A stretch of DNA of 64,000 bases, taken from positions 1 through 64,000 of the forward strand of contig NZ_PYWX01000015.1 in the NCBI RefSeq assembly GCF_003031675.1, written 5' to 3'. Positions 17,550 to 26,778 of the stretch are shown here, in pieces. A program made the position numbers and the translations under genes. The notes beneath the pieces were generated by a model. The model was given only the letters and a program-made list of their open reading frames with translations. It ran no database searches and was not told the origin of the DNA. The stretch is from Pseudomonas palleroniana. GTDB lineage: Bacteria; Pseudomonadota; Gammaproteobacteria; Pseudomonadales; Pseudomonadaceae. Within the stretch, counting starts at the first letter, position 1; each line of letters begins with the position of its first letter.

Positions 17550-18470
17550 ATGGATCTTCGCCAACTTCGGTACTTCATCGCCCTCAACGAACACCGCAGT
17601 TTCGTGCGCGCAGCAGACGCCATGGGTATCACCCAACCGGCGTTCAGCCGCAGCATCCAGGGGCTGGAGCAAGAGTTCGGCTGTGTACTGGTAGACCGTG
17701 GCCACAAAGATTTGCGCCCCACTCCGGAAGGCCAGGTGGTGCTGCAACATGCCCTGAGCCTGGTGCATGGCGCCGCCTTGTTGAGCAGTGAAGTGACGCG
17801 CATGACCAAGCTTGACGCCGGCGACCTGCGCTTCGGTTGCGGCCCGGCCCCGGCCGTGAAACTGGTACCCGATGCGGTGGCACGCTTTATCACCGACCAC
17901 CCGAAAATCCGCACGCATTTCCAGGTGGATAACTGGGAAAAACTCAGCCGCGCCCTGAGCCGTGAAGAGATCGAATTCTTCATTGCCGACATTCGTCAGT
18001 TCGAAGCCGACCCGAACTTCCAGACCCGCGCACTGACGCCCAAGCGCGGCGTATTTTTCTGCCGCCCGGGCCACCCGCTGCTGGCCAAGGACAGCCTGTC
18101 GACCAACGACATGTTCGACTACCCGCTCGCCTCCCCACTGATCTCCCAAGGCATCCGCAAGCTGCTGGCGAACCTCAGTGGGCGTATGGACTTTTCACCG
18201 AGTATCCAGACCGAGCATTTCCCGGCGCTGGTGAAGATCGTGCTGCAGTCCAATGCCATAGGGGTGGGCACCGAGGAAGCGTTTGCCGAAGACATCGCCC
18301 GGGGCACCCTGGTGCTGCTGCACTGGCGCAATCTGCCGCAAAACATGGAAACCATGAGTGCGCGATGCGGCGTGGTCAGCCGCACCGGCTCGCGGTTGTC
18401 GCCGGCGGCGAAGGCAATGATCGAGACATTGGTGGAAGTGGACAGTCAGGCCGTTCGTTTAGCGGTTTGA
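17550..18470 (+). CDS. LysR-family regulator (paralogue 2)
   Basis: 306 residues, with LRQLRYFIALNEHRSFVRAA and TQPAFSRSIQGLE as the winged helix-turn-helix and an effector domain behind it. Paralogue of the regulator at 13172-14116. It is divergent from atsK, its probable target. The start at MDLRQL was chosen by comparison with LysR proteins; an ATG five codons upstream (17535) is possible. The 152-base gap to atsK is AT-rich with ATATGC/GCATAT sequences that could be operators. Confidence 0.87.
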   Translation: MDLRQLRYFIALNEHRSFVRAADAMGITQPAFSRSIQGLEQEFGCVLVDRGHKDLRPTPEGQVVLQHALSLVHGAALLSSEVTRMTKLDAGDLRFGCGPAPAVKLVPDAVARFITDHPKIRTHFQVDNWEKLSRALSREEIEFFIADIRQFEADPNFQTRALTPKRGVFFCRPGHPLLAKDSLSTNDMFDYPLASPLISQGIRKLLANLSGRMDFSPSIQTEHFPALVKIVLQSNAIGVGTEEAFAEDIARGTLVLLHWRNLPQNMETMSARCGVVSRTGSRLSPAAKAMIETLVEVDSQAVRLAV

Positions 18471-18477
18471 GGGCCTC

Positions 18478-18549
18478 ATCGGGAGCAAGCCCCCTCCCAC
18501 AGTTGATCTGTGAATACCTTCAACTGTGGGAGGGGGCTTGCTCCCGATG
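18478..18549. repeat. REP pair in the opposite (outward) order
   Basis: ATCGGGAGCAAGCCCCCTCC followed by CAC, then a 25-base spacer, then GTGGGAGGGGGCTTGCTCCC and GAT. The two GI-type REPs are arranged tail to tail compared with the standard REPIN, between the LysR and atsR genes, which are convergent. Confidence 0.85.
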
Positions 18550-18573
18550 GCGATAGCCCAGACCCCCAAAACC

Positions 18574-19575
18574 TCAAAGCCCCGCCGCCGCCAGATTCGG
18601 CACCACCCAATCACTCACCTGGAATGGCTTGCGAATCAGCCGCTCCTTCGACGCCAAGTCCACCGCATTCTGTAATTTGCCAAGGAACACCGGGTCCAGG
18701 GTCGAAGGGAAAATCTCGCTGAGTTTCTGGTCCTTCAAATCGTTGGTCAGGATCACGGCGGGGTAACTGGCGCGTTCCGACACCAGCTCGATGTAAGCCT
18801 GCTTGTGGTTGTCATCGGTCAACCACTGCACGGCCTGCTGCTGGGCCTTGAGCAACTTCGCCACGACCTGCGGGTGCTCGTCGACAAATTTGCCGCTGCC
18901 CACCAGCACCGCCTGGACACTGCCCGCGCCGCCCAGGTCCTTGGTGGTCAAGGGGATCTCAGCCAGGCCCTTGGCCTGCAGCGCGCTCAGGCCCGAGCTG
19001 CCCCAGGTGGCGTCGATCTGCTTGGCCGCCAGCGCCGCCACGGCGGCATTGAAGTCCAGGTTGATGACCTTCAGGTCTTTCTCGCTCAAGCCTTGGCTGG
19101 CCAAGGCAGCGTCGAACGACAACTGGCTGGCCGTGCCCCGGAACACTGCAACGCGCTTGCCCTTGAGGTCTTGCAGGGTCTTGATGCCCGAACCCGGCAC
19201 CACGCCGAGGTAGTGCTTCACACCTCGCGCCGAGGCACTGAGCAGGCGGGTATCCAGGCCATTGGAACGTCCGATGATCGCCGCCAGGTCGCCCAGGTAA
19301 GCCAGATCCACCTGGCCATTGGCAAACGCTTCATTGATCACGGGGCCGGCGCCCTTGAAGTAATTCCACTGGATCGTGATGCCTTGGTCGGCAAAAGCCT
19401 TTTCAAAAATCTGCTGGCTGTGCAGCACGTCGGTAATGCCACCGCCACTGTGCTGGCTGCCGGCACTCAGGTCAGGCACGGCGATGCGGATTTCCTTGAG
19501 GTCGGCGGCGTGCACCAGGCCGGCCAACGCGGTGCCCGCGAACAGCGTGATCAGTCGTTTGAAAGGCAGTTTCAT
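18574..19575 (-). CDS. atsR: Sulfate-ester/sulfonate ABC transporter periplasmic binding protein
   Basis: 333-residue SsuA/TauA-like (NMT1/THI5-type) binding protein with a signal peptide ending in VHAAD near residue 23. Recognisable elements include GAGPVINEAFANGQVDLAYLG and GTASQLSFD. AGGAG lies before the ATG at 19575. It is transcribed divergently from atsB-atsC, which encode the permease and ATPase. The set matches the atsRBC sulfate-ester transporter of Pseudomonas. The whole protein has no Cys and no Met beyond the start, fitting expression under sulfur starvation. Confidence 0.87.
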   Translation of the reverse strand: MKLPFKRLITLFAGTALAGLVHAADLKEIRIAVPDLSAGSQHSGGGITDVLHSQQIFEKAFADQGITIQWNYFKGAGPVINEAFANGQVDLAYLGDLAAIIGRSNGLDTRLLSASARGVKHYLGVVPGSGIKTLQDLKGKRVAVFRGTASQLSFDAALASQGLSEKDLKVINLDFNAAVAALAAKQIDATWGSSGLSALQAKGLAEIPLTTKDLGGAGSVQAVLVGSGKFVDEHPQVVAKLLKAQQQAVQWLTDDNHKQAYIELVSERASYPAVILTNDLKDQKLSEIFPSTLDPVFLGKLQNAVDLASKERLIRKPFQVSDWVVPNLAAAGL

Positions 19576-19648
19576 AAGCTCAGCTCCTGGTGGGCGTAGG
19601 TCGCCTGGGGAGCAGAAAGTAGGCATAGGCCGATCAAAACTTTAAATA

Positions 19649-19670
19649 CTATAAATTCACAATTTAATAG
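19649..19670. promoter_or_regulatory. AT-rich inverted repeat between atsR and atsB
   Basis: CTATAAATT-CAC-AATTTAATAG forms an imperfect inverted repeat about 75 bases upstream of atsR, in the roughly 290-base intergenic region between atsR and the divergent atsB. It could be a regulator site (for example for CysB or a Cbl-like protein), but no factor can be named from sequence. Confidence 0.35.
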
Positions 19671-19862
19671 CTTTTAGCACTATGCAAGCTAAACCGCTGG
19701 CTCCAGAGGGCTATGCATCAACAGCATCGAAAATATTCTTCGAATGCATTGGATGCGTGTCGGACGGAAGCTTTAAATGATTTTCTTATCCCCCAATCAT
19801 CTTGATTGAGTTTTTGTAAGATCAAAATCACATAAAGCCCTCGGCAACAACGGAGGTCCTCC

Positions 19863-21473
19863 ATGGCCCGGATTTCACTTTTGAGCCTACCGCTCGCGGC
19901 CCCCTCCACCGATGCGGCCAAAGGTGCGGCGCGGCGCTGGCCGAACCTTGGCGAACGCCTGTTGCCTTGGCTGCTGCCCCTGACGTTATTCGCACTGTGG
20001 TGGTTGGCCAGCCGCAATCACTGGATGAGCGAGCAGATCCTGCCGCCGCCTGCGCTGGTGTGGAGCAGCGCAGTGGAACTGGCTGGAGGCGAGCTGTGGA
20101 GCCACCTGGCGATCAGTTTGCAACGCCTGTTCTGGGGGTTGCTGGCCGGTATCGGCACCGGGGCTTTACTGGGCGCGTTGCTGGGGTTCAGTGCACGCGC
20201 CGAGCGCCTGGTATTCCCTACCTTCAGTGCGCTGTCACAAGTGCCGACCCTGGCCTGGATTCCGTTGTTCATGGTGTTTTTCGGCATCGGCGAAACCCTG
20301 AAACTGGTGGTGCTGGTAAAGGCGATCGTGGTGCCCGTCACCCTGCACACCCTGGTCGGCGTACGCGACGCCCAGCCCACGTTGCGCGAAGCGGCCCGCG
20401 TGCTGCGCCTGCCCGCTCACCTGCTGATCCGCCGACTGATCCTGCCCGCCGCGCTGCCGGCGTTCATGGCTGGGGTGCGCCTGGCGCTGGCAGCCGGCTG
20501 GACATCGTTGCTGGCGGTGGAACTGCTGGCCTCCAGCGAAGGCATCGGCTACCTGATGGTCTGGGCGCGCCAGTTGTTCATGCTCGATATCGTCTTCGTA
20601 TGCATCGTGGTCATCGGCGTGCTGGGTGTGGTGATGGATCGTGGCGTCGGCTGGCTGGATCGCCTCTGGGTGCATTGGCCCCACCCGGCCACCGCGCAGA
20701 TCCGGCGCGGGCCACGCTATACCGGCTGGCAGCGCCTGCAACCGTGGCTGTTGCCGCTCCTGTTATTGGCGTTGTGGCAAGTCGCGACGCAACAGGCGTG
20801 GGTAGACCCGAACATTCTGGTCAGCCCGTGGACCGTGCTGCACAGCGCGATCGCCGGCGTGCTGGATGGCAGCTTGAGCAGTGCGTTGGGCAAAAGCCTG
20901 GGGCGCACGCTCGCCGGCCTGCTGCTGGGCGGCGGGCTGGGTTTTGCCGTGGGCCTGTGGCTGGGCTTGTCGCGACGCAGTGAGCGGGTGCTCGGCCCAT
21001 CGTTGGCCGCGTTGCGCCAGATCGCGATTTTCGCCTGGGTGCCGCTGTTGACCGCCTGGTTCGGCCTGGGTGAAGCGGCCAAGTCGGTGTTTATCGCGCT
21101 GGCGGCATTTTTCCCGCTGTTTATTGCCACCCAACGCAGCGTCTTGAACCTGTCGCCGCAGCTGCGCGAAGCCGCGCAGGTGCTGCGCCTGAACCTGTTC
21201 CAACGCCTGCGCCACCTGGTACTGCCGGGGGCGGCGGCGGGCATTTTCGCCGGCCTGCGCCTGAGCCTGATTTACGCCTGGCTGGGCACCATCGGCGCGG
21301 AATACTTCATGCCTTCCAACGGCGGTATCGGCAGCCTGATGATCGGCGCCCAGCAGCTGTTGCGCATGGACCTGATCATGAGCGGCATGCTGCTGGTCGG
21401 CCTCACGGGCGCCACTCTCAACCTGATCGGCCAACGCATCGAAACCCGCGCCACCCGCTGGAGACACGTATGA
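19863..21473 (+). CDS. atsB: Sulfate-ester ABC transporter, fused double permease
   Basis: 536-residue inner-membrane protein about twice the normal permease length. Both halves carry an EAA loop: EAARVLRLPAHLLIRR in the first (about residue 178) and EAAQVLRLNLFQRLRH in the second (about 437), each followed by LPxAxxxxxAGxRLxL. It is thus two SsuC/TauC-type permeases in one chain, as known for AtsB. GGAGG stands before the ATG. The stop overlaps the atsC start (ATGA). Confidence 0.9.
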   Translation: MARISLLSLPLAAPSTDAAKGAARRWPNLGERLLPWLLPLTLFALWWLASRNHWMSEQILPPPALVWSSAVELAGGELWSHLAISLQRLFWGLLAGIGTGALLGALLGFSARAERLVFPTFSALSQVPTLAWIPLFMVFFGIGETLKLVVLVKAIVVPVTLHTLVGVRDAQPTLREAARVLRLPAHLLIRRLILPAALPAFMAGVRLALAAGWTSLLAVELLASSEGIGYLMVWARQLFMLDIVFVCIVVIGVLGVVMDRGVGWLDRLWVHWPHPATAQIRRGPRYTGWQRLQPWLLPLLLLALWQVATQQAWVDPNILVSPWTVLHSAIAGVLDGSLSSALGKSLGRTLAGLLLGGGLGFAVGLWLGLSRRSERVLGPSLAALRQIAIFAWVPLLTAWFGLGEAAKSVFIALAAFFPLFIATQRSVLNLSPQLREAAQVLRLNLFQRLRHLVLPGAAAGIFAGLRLSLIYAWLGTIGAEYFMPSNGGIGSLMIGAQQLLRMDLIMSGMLLVGLTGATLNLIGQRIETRATRWRHV

Positions 21474-22285
21474 ACGCAGCTATCGTCAGCTTCAACCATG
21501 TGGGCAAAACCTTTGATGTGGACGGCTTCCCGCTGGAAGCCATCCGCGAATTCAACCTGGACATCGCCGAAGGCGAGTTTGTCGCGATTGTGGGTTCCAG
21601 TGGCTGTGGCAAATCCACCCTGCTGCGCCTGCTCGTGGGGCTCGACACGCAGTTTCGCGGCGAGATCCAGGTCGACGGCAAAGCCGTGCGCGGCATCGGC
21701 GGGGAGCGCGGCATCGTGTTCCAGGAGCACCGCTTGTTCCCCTGGCTGACGGTGGCGCAAAACATCGGCCTGGGCCTGGTCAACGAAGCGCTGAGCGAAG
21801 CCGAACGCGACCGGCGCATCAGCGACTTTATCGCGCTGGTCGGCCTGACTGACTTTACCCGCGCCTATCCTCACCAATTGTCCGGCGGCATGGCGCAACG
21901 GGTCGCCATCGCCCGTGGCCTGGTGGCCAGCCCGCGCATCCTGTTGCTGGACGAACCGTTCGGCGCCCTGGATGCACTGACCCGCCAGCAGATGCAGGAC
22001 GAGTTATTGGCTATCCGCACCCGCGCCAGGATCACCACGGTGCTGGTGACCCACGATGTGGAAGAAGCGATTTTCCTCGCCGACCGCGTGGTGGTGATGG
22101 AGCCCCGGCCAGGGCGGATCAAGCAGGTGGTGAACATCGCCTTGCCGCATCCGCGCCAGCGCAGCAGCTTCGAGTTCCACCAGTTGCGCGAAGAGCTGTT
22201 GCACGAACTGACCAGTGATGGCCATTACCAGCCGCCCGTGCGCGAGCAGATCCGCGATCTGCCCCTGGCCTTTATTGCTTGCTGA
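21470..22285 (+). CDS. atsC: Sulfate-ester ABC transporter ATPase
   Basis: 271-residue SsuB/TauB-type ATPase: Walker A GSSGCGKST, Q-loop FQEHRLFPW, signature LSGGMAQR, Walker [13 protein letters not shown], and the switch His in VTHDVEEA. It couples ATP hydrolysis to import through AtsB. The ATG overlaps the atsB stop by 4 bases. Its 3' end overlaps the convergent desaturase gene by 14 bases. Confidence 0.9.
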   Translation: MNAAIVSFNHVGKTFDVDGFPLEAIREFNLDIAEGEFVAIVGSSGCGKSTLLRLLVGLDTQFRGEIQVDGKAVRGIGGERGIVFQEHRLFPWLTVAQNIGLGLVNEALSEAERDRRISDFIALVGLTDFTRAYPHQLSGGMAQRVAIARGLVASPRILLLDEPFGALDALTRQQMQDELLAIRTRARITTVLVTHDVEEAIFLADRVVVMEPRPGRIKQVVNIALPHPRQRSSFEFHQLREELLHELTSDGHYQPPVREQIRDLPLAFIAC

Positions 22286-23342
22286 AAGACAGCGCGGCGT
22301 CGGGGCGCTCCTGGCGCTCAAAGCGATTGGCACGGGCAAACGTGCCGAAGTCATTGAAGCGCACGCCCATCTCGGCCATGACCTTGTGGGCCACCTTGGC
22401 CGTCATCTGGCGAATGTAAAACGGCTCCTTCACCACAAAATGGTGGATGCCATGGGTGCTGCCGAAGTTGAAGCAGAACGCCTGCAACGGCCACAACCAC
22501 CAGGGGTTCAACACCTGGGTCTGCTGGATCACATTGCCCAGCTCCACATCACCGTAGTAATGCATGTTGGAGCTGACGAAGTGCAGGCAGAAGGTGCGCA
22601 GCACGTTGGGGCCGATGATCACCACGGCGGCGATGTCGATCACCTGCATCATCTGCAAAGTACCGTCGGACCAGCCAATCGGCGTGTCCATCAGGCCGGC
22701 AATGCCGTTGGCGGCATGGAAGCCCAGAAACACATACCACGCCCCCCAATGCAGTAGCGCCAGCGGTGCGTAGACCAGCAGCGAACGTTTCAGAATCTTC
22801 AATTTGTGGTTCCAGGTCTTGGCGCGCAGCATGCGGATAAACGCCGACATCACGTTGTCGCCCACCATCAGCAATCGCGCAAACCCCCAGGGTTCACCAT
22901 TGGTGATGGCGCGCTCTTCCATATCGCTTTCGGTACCGGAGACCTTGTGGTGATTGAGGTGCAGATGCCGGCGTATCCAGGGGTTGATCGTGCTCGGCCG
23001 CGCCAGCCACACCAGGCCCATCATCAGGTTGTGGGGCAGGCGCTGCTTGCGAAAGTACATGCTGTGGATCAGGTCGTGCTCCAACTCATGGGTCAATGAG
23101 GCCAGAAAAGCATTGAGCAGCAGGCACACCCACCAGGCTAGGTGCCCGCTGATGTAGAGCGCAGCCGAGCCCAGCATGCCGACCAGCGCAAACGCCAGGA
23201 TGCCCGCGCCCAGTGCATCCTGATGCAGCAACCAGGGGTGGCGCCGGCGCAGCCGCAGCCCTTCGGCCAGCACCACGTCACGGATGTGCGCCGAGCGTTG
23301 TTGTGCGTTCATCTGTTGGGGACTTGCAGAAGTACCGTCCAT
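22272..23342 (-). CDS. Fatty-acid desaturase-family membrane oxygenase
   Basis: About 356 residues with the three histidine boxes of membrane di-iron desaturases/hydroxylases: HELEHD, HLNHH and HGIHH, between several membrane helices. The ATG at 23342 is preceded by GAGG; an internal ATG 10 codons later is an alternative. It is divergent from an AraC-family regulator gene 101 bases away, probably its regulator. The substrate may be a lipid acyl chain or a hydrocarbon-like compound; it differs from the DesA-type acyl desaturase at 33447. Confidence 0.85.
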   Translation of the reverse strand: MDGTSASPQQMNAQQRSAHIRDVVLAEGLRLRRRHPWLLHQDALGAGILAFALVGMLGSAALYISGHLAWWVCLLLNAFLASLTHELEHDLIHSMYFRKQRLPHNLMMGLVWLARPSTINPWIRRHLHLNHHKVSGTESDMEERAITNGEPWGFARLLMVGDNVMSAFIRMLRAKTWNHKLKILKRSLLVYAPLALLHWGAWYVFLGFHAANGIAGLMDTPIGWSDGTLQMMQVIDIAAVVIIGPNVLRTFCLHFVSSNMHYYGDVELGNVIQQTQVLNPWWLWPLQAFCFNFGSTHGIHHFVVKEPFYIRQMTAKVAHKVMAEMGVRFNDFGTFARANRFERQERPDAALSFSKQ

Positions 23343-23443
23343 GCTTCCATCCTCTTGTCTATGGATAGGTGCATCCTGGCCCAAGCGGTGCGCCAGGGCA
23401 TCAGCCCCACACGCCAACCTGTTGACCGCAAGCGCCAATCGCC

Positions 23444-24448
23444 ATGACTGAACCCACCTCCCTCGCCAGCTGGACCCGCGCCTTGCGCAAACAGCTCGAC
23501 GCCCTGGACCTCGACAGTGCCGCGTTGTGCGCGGAGGCCGGCCTCGACCCACAGCAGATGGACGACCCGAATGCGCGCTATCCACTGTCGGCGACCACGC
23601 GCCTGTGGCAACTGGCGGTACAGGCCAGCGGCGATCCGGCGATTGGCCTGCGGGTGTCGCGGTTCGTCAGTCCCACCACCTTTCATGCACTGGGTTATGC
23701 CTTGGTGGCCAGCGGCAGCTTGCGCGAGGTGTTCGAGCGCATCGTGCGTTATCACCAGGTGGTCAGCGATGCCTTGACCCTGGAGTTGAGCGGCGATGGC
23801 GAGCGCTACCGCTTCCGTCTGTTACAACCGCCAGGCAGCCCGGCACCGGCGCTCGAAGCCATTGACGCGTTTGCGGCGATTTATGTGCGCACCTGCCGCA
23901 ATCGCCTGGGCCGTGACTACGCTCCCTTGGCGGTGTACTTGCGGCGGCCCGAACCGGCCGACCCCAAGCCGTGGCACACGGTGTTTCGCGCGCCGCTGTT
24001 TTTCGGCGCCGCAGAAGACCGCCTGGAATTCGCCGCCCACGATTTCGATAGCCACTTGGACGATGCCAACCCCGAATTGGCCGAACACAACGAAACCGTG
24101 CTCAAACGCACCCTCGCCCAATTGCAACCGCTGACCTGGGAGCGCAAGGTGCGGGCCTCTATCGAGGCACAGTTGCCCGACGGTGAGCCGAGTGCCGAAC
24201 GGATCGCCCAGGCACTGCACTTGAGCCTGCGCAGCTTGCAACGCCATCTAGCGGATGAAGGCTGCCGCTTCGATACCTTGCTCAACGACTGCCGGGAAAA
24301 CCTGGCGTTGTTGCACCTGCGCGACCCGCACTCTTCACTGGCTGAAATCAGCCACCTGCTGGGGTTTGCCGATACCAGCAGTTTCAACCGGGCGTTCAAA
24401 CGCTGGACGGGGATGACACCGGGGCAGTTTCGCGAGGGGTTGCGCTAG
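23444..24448 (+). CDS. AraC-family regulator (OruR/ArgR-like N-terminal domain)
   Basis: 334 residues. Residues about 20-200 resemble the Arabinose_bd domain (PF12625) found in OruR-type regulators. The C-terminal 100 residues hold the AraC double helix-turn-helix with ERIAQALHLSLRSLQRHLADEG and ISHLLGFADTSSFNRAFKRW followed by TGMTPGQFR. It is divergent from the desaturase gene, which it probably activates. Confidence 0.9.
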   Translation: MTEPTSLASWTRALRKQLDALDLDSAALCAEAGLDPQQMDDPNARYPLSATTRLWQLAVQASGDPAIGLRVSRFVSPTTFHALGYALVASGSLREVFERIVRYHQVVSDALTLELSGDGERYRFRLLQPPGSPAPALEAIDAFAAIYVRTCRNRLGRDYAPLAVYLRRPEPADPKPWHTVFRAPLFFGAAEDRLEFAAHDFDSHLDDANPELAEHNETVLKRTLAQLQPLTWERKVRASIEAQLPDGEPSAERIAQALHLSLRSLQRHLADEGCRFDTLLNDCRENLALLHLRDPHSSLAEISHLLGFADTSSFNRAFKRWTGMTPGQFREGLR

Positions 24449-24560
24449 AGGATGCCGTGCTGGTTGCGGCCGGGTTTGATTACAAACCTGTCATTAAATT
24501 GTGCGGTTTCTGACCCTGTTCACCGCCTAGAGTGGCGACCTGTTTTCCGGAGTCGTCCTT

Positions 24561-25034
24561 ATGCCTCGCCATGCCTTGTTCTTGAGCCTTGCCGTCTGCA
24601 CCGGGGTGTTGGCCGCCCCGCCGTTGCCCCGCCATGCCGATCTTGATCTGCATACTGCACGCCAACTGGCCGACGCCGGCCTTGAGCACTGCAACGCCGC
24701 GCTGACCATAGTGGACCGCGGCGGCAACCTGCTGCTGAGCCTGCGCGCCGACGGCGTCGGCCCGCATAATAGCCTCGCCAGCCAGCGCAAAGCGTACACG
24801 GCGCTCTCGACCAAAACCCCGACCCGGTTGTTCGCCGAACGGGCGCGCAACAACCCCGAGGCCGCCAACCTCAATAGCTTGCCCGAGCTGCTGTTGCTCG
24901 GTGGTGGCGTGCCGCTGTTTGCCGATGCACAACTGGTCGGTGCGCTGGGCGTTGCCGGGGCCGGTGGCGCAGCGCAAGACGAAACCTGCGCCGTGCAGGC
25001 CGCCCAACAACTGGGCTTGAGCATTTCCCTCTGA
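24561..25034 (+). CDS. GlcG/HbpS-family (DUF336) periplasmic protein
   Basis: 157 residues with an N-terminal signal peptide (about 18 residues ending LAAPP) and a GlcG/HbpS domain: TIVDRGGNLLLSLRADG and LLGGGVPLFADAQLVGALGV are typical. Members of the family bind haem or small molecules. It precedes a transthyretin-like gene by 25 bases, so the two are probably cotranscribed. GGAG precedes the ATG. Confidence 0.85.
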   Translation: MPRHALFLSLAVCTGVLAAPPLPRHADLDLHTARQLADAGLEHCNAALTIVDRGGNLLLSLRADGVGPHNSLASQRKAYTALSTKTPTRLFAERARNNPEAANLNSLPELLLLGGGVPLFADAQLVGALGVAGAGGAAQDETCAVQAAQQLGLSISL

Positions 25035-25059
25035 TTTTTCCCCTGACAAGGAGTTCTCG

Positions 25060-25470
25060 ATGAAAACCCTCAGCATCACCCTCGCCGCCCTCAGCCTCAG
25101 TGGCTTGTGCAACCTGGCCCTGGCCGATGGCAACCCGTTGAGCGTGCATGTACTCAACCTGGAAAATGGGCTGCCATCCGCCGGCGTCAGCGTGACCCTG
25201 GAGCAGCAGGTCGGCAATCAGTGGCAGCCACTGTCCGAAGGTGTCACCAACCAGCAGGGCCGTATCGCCGAACTATTCCCCGCCAACCGCAGCATGACGC
25301 CGGGTGAGTATCGCGTGGTGTTCAAGACCGGCGACTATTACAAGAAGGCCAACCGCGAGACATTCTTCCCCGAGGTACCGGTGATTTTCCAGGTCAAGCA
25401 GGCCGACCAGCATTACCACATCCCGCTGCTGCTCAGCCCTTACGGGTTCTCCACCTATCGCGGCTCGTAG
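25060..25470 (+). CDS. Transthyretin-like / 5-hydroxyisourate hydrolase-family periplasmic protein
   Basis: 136 residues with a signal peptide (cleavage near LALAD, residue 23), then a transthyretin-like domain beginning NPLSVHVLNLENGLPSAGV and ending in the family signature YRGS. Hydroxyisourate hydrolases cleave 5-hydroxyisourate in urate breakdown; the conserved His (SVHVLN), Arg (YRVV) and terminal YRGS are present. The periplasmic location is unusual for purine breakdown but known for some bacterial members. AAGGAG stands before the ATG. Confidence 0.87.
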   Translation: MKTLSITLAALSLSGLCNLALADGNPLSVHVLNLENGLPSAGVSVTLEQQVGNQWQPLSEGVTNQQGRIAELFPANRSMTPGEYRVVFKTGDYYKKANRETFFPEVPVIFQVKQADQHYHIPLLLSPYGFSTYRGS

Positions 25471-25478
25471 TTCCTCAC

Positions 25479-26165
25479 TCAGGTGCCTGCGGCGCGCCGC
25501 AGGCCCTGCAAATCCAGGACTTCAATCGCGCCGTAACTCAGGCCGATGGTCCCCTGCTGTTCCAGGGCCTTGAGCAGACTGTTGGTGGTCTGGCGTGACA
25601 GGCCCAGCATCGCCGCAAGATCCTCCTGGGGCAGTTGCAGGGTGCGCCGCACCTGGTCGGTTTCACCGTAGCCCTCGGCGATCATCAGCAGCCGGTGGGC
25701 CAGGCGTGCGGACGCGGGCATCAGGCTCATCTGTTCGATATTGATCAACGACAGGCGCAGCTTGTGGCTCATCAACAAGGCCAGGTCGCGCCAATACGCC
25801 GGATGGTGTTCGAGGACGCCAAGCAGCGCCACCTGTGGCACCTGCAACAGCGTGCAGGCGCCCATGGCCAGGGCATCGTGGGTGCGCGGCAGGTTATCGA
25901 ACAGGCAGATTTCGCCGAACCAGTAAGGCGTTTCAACCAGGCTCAATACCGCTTCCTTGCCTTGGGCATTCACCGCGCTGATGCGTACCGCGCCGTCCAG
26001 CACCGCATACAGGCCGCAAGGCGGGTCGCCACGCTTGAACAGGTATTGCCCGGCCTCCAGCTGCCGCAACCGGGCATGGGCCAGCAGGCTATGCTGAAAA
26101 GGCTCAGGCAAATGGCTGAACCAATGCCCGGCGGCCAGCCGTGAGTGCCATTGCTCTGTGTCCAT
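25479..26165 (-). CDS. Crp/Fnr-family transcriptional regulator
   Basis: 228 residues: a cyclic-nucleotide-binding-like domain (about 15-135) with GEICLFDNLPRTHDA in place of the canonical phosphate-binding cassette, and a C-terminal winged HTH with LPQEDLAAMLGLSRQTTNSLL. There is no Fnr-type Cys cluster. GGAG precedes the ATG. It is convergent with the transthyretin-like gene and divergent from the DUF962 gene, which are its possible targets. Confidence 0.88.
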   Translation of the reverse strand: MDTEQWHSRLAAGHWFSHLPEPFQHSLLAHARLRQLEAGQYLFKRGDPPCGLYAVLDGAVRISAVNAQGKEAVLSLVETPYWFGEICLFDNLPRTHDALAMGACTLLQVPQVALLGVLEHHPAYWRDLALLMSHKLRLSLINIEQMSLMPASARLAHRLLMIAEGYGETDQVRRTLQLPQEDLAAMLGLSRQTTNSLLKALEQQGTIGLSYGAIEVLDLQGLRRAAGT

Positions 26166-26248
26166 GAGAACTCCGAAGATTGTCGGCCAGTTGACAGTCA
26201 GTCGCTGGCTGACAGGGCATGATCAAACATCCTACAGGAGGAACAACA

Positions 26249-26776
26249 ATGAAAAGCCTCGTCGACCACCTCAGTCAATATGCCGCCTACCATCGCGACC
26301 CGCGCAATATCGCCAGCCACTTTATCGGCATCCCACTCATCGTAGTGGCAGTTGCCGTGCTGCTGTCACGCCCCGAGTGGGCGGTAGGCGGGCTGTGGTT
26401 ATCACCCGCGGTGTTGCTGGCGTTGTTTTCGGCGTGGTTTTACCTGCGCCTGGAGCTGGCGCTGGGCGTGTTGATGACGGTATTGATGGGTTTGTCGGTG
26501 TGGGCCGGGCACGCACTCGCAGCGCAGAACACGACAGTGTGGCTGAGCAGTGGCATCGGTCTGTTTGTGGTGGGCTGGGTGATTCAGTTTGTCGGGCATT
26601 ACTACGAAGGCCGCAAGCCTGCGTTTGTGGATGATGTGTCGGGGCTGATCGTCGGGCCGTTGTTTGTGGTGGCGGAGTTGGCGTTTTTGCTGGGGTTGCG
26701 CCATGGCCTGAAAGAGCAGATCGAACAGCGCTCAGGCCCTGTGGCACGCCGCGATCTGAAACCGAGGGAAGTCTAA
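26249..26776 (+). CDS. DUF962/Mpo1-like membrane protein
   Basis: 175 residues, DUF962 (YGL010w/Mpo1-like). The N-terminus carries YAAYHRDPRNIASHFIGIPL, and a later HYYEGRKPAF motif supplies further conserved His/Glu residues; four hydrophobic segments are visible. Yeast Mpo1 is a dioxygenase acting on 2-hydroxy fatty acids; the bacterial function is unknown. AGGAGG precedes the ATG at 26249. The GI REPIN begins 2 bases after the stop codon. Confidence 0.85.
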   Translation: MKSLVDHLSQYAAYHRDPRNIASHFIGIPLIVVAVAVLLSRPEWAVGGLWLSPAVLLALFSAWFYLRLELALGVLMTVLMGLSVWAGHALAAQNTTVWLSSGIGLFVVGWVIQFVGHYYEGRKPAFVDDVSGLIVGPLFVVAELAFLLGLRHGLKEQIEQRSGPVARRDLKPREV

Positions 26777-26778
26777 AA

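Noticed and set aside
17394..18149. Minus-strand 250-codon frame upstream of atsK
   Set aside because: Antisense to the LysR gene, whose HTH and effector domain are clear on the plus strand.
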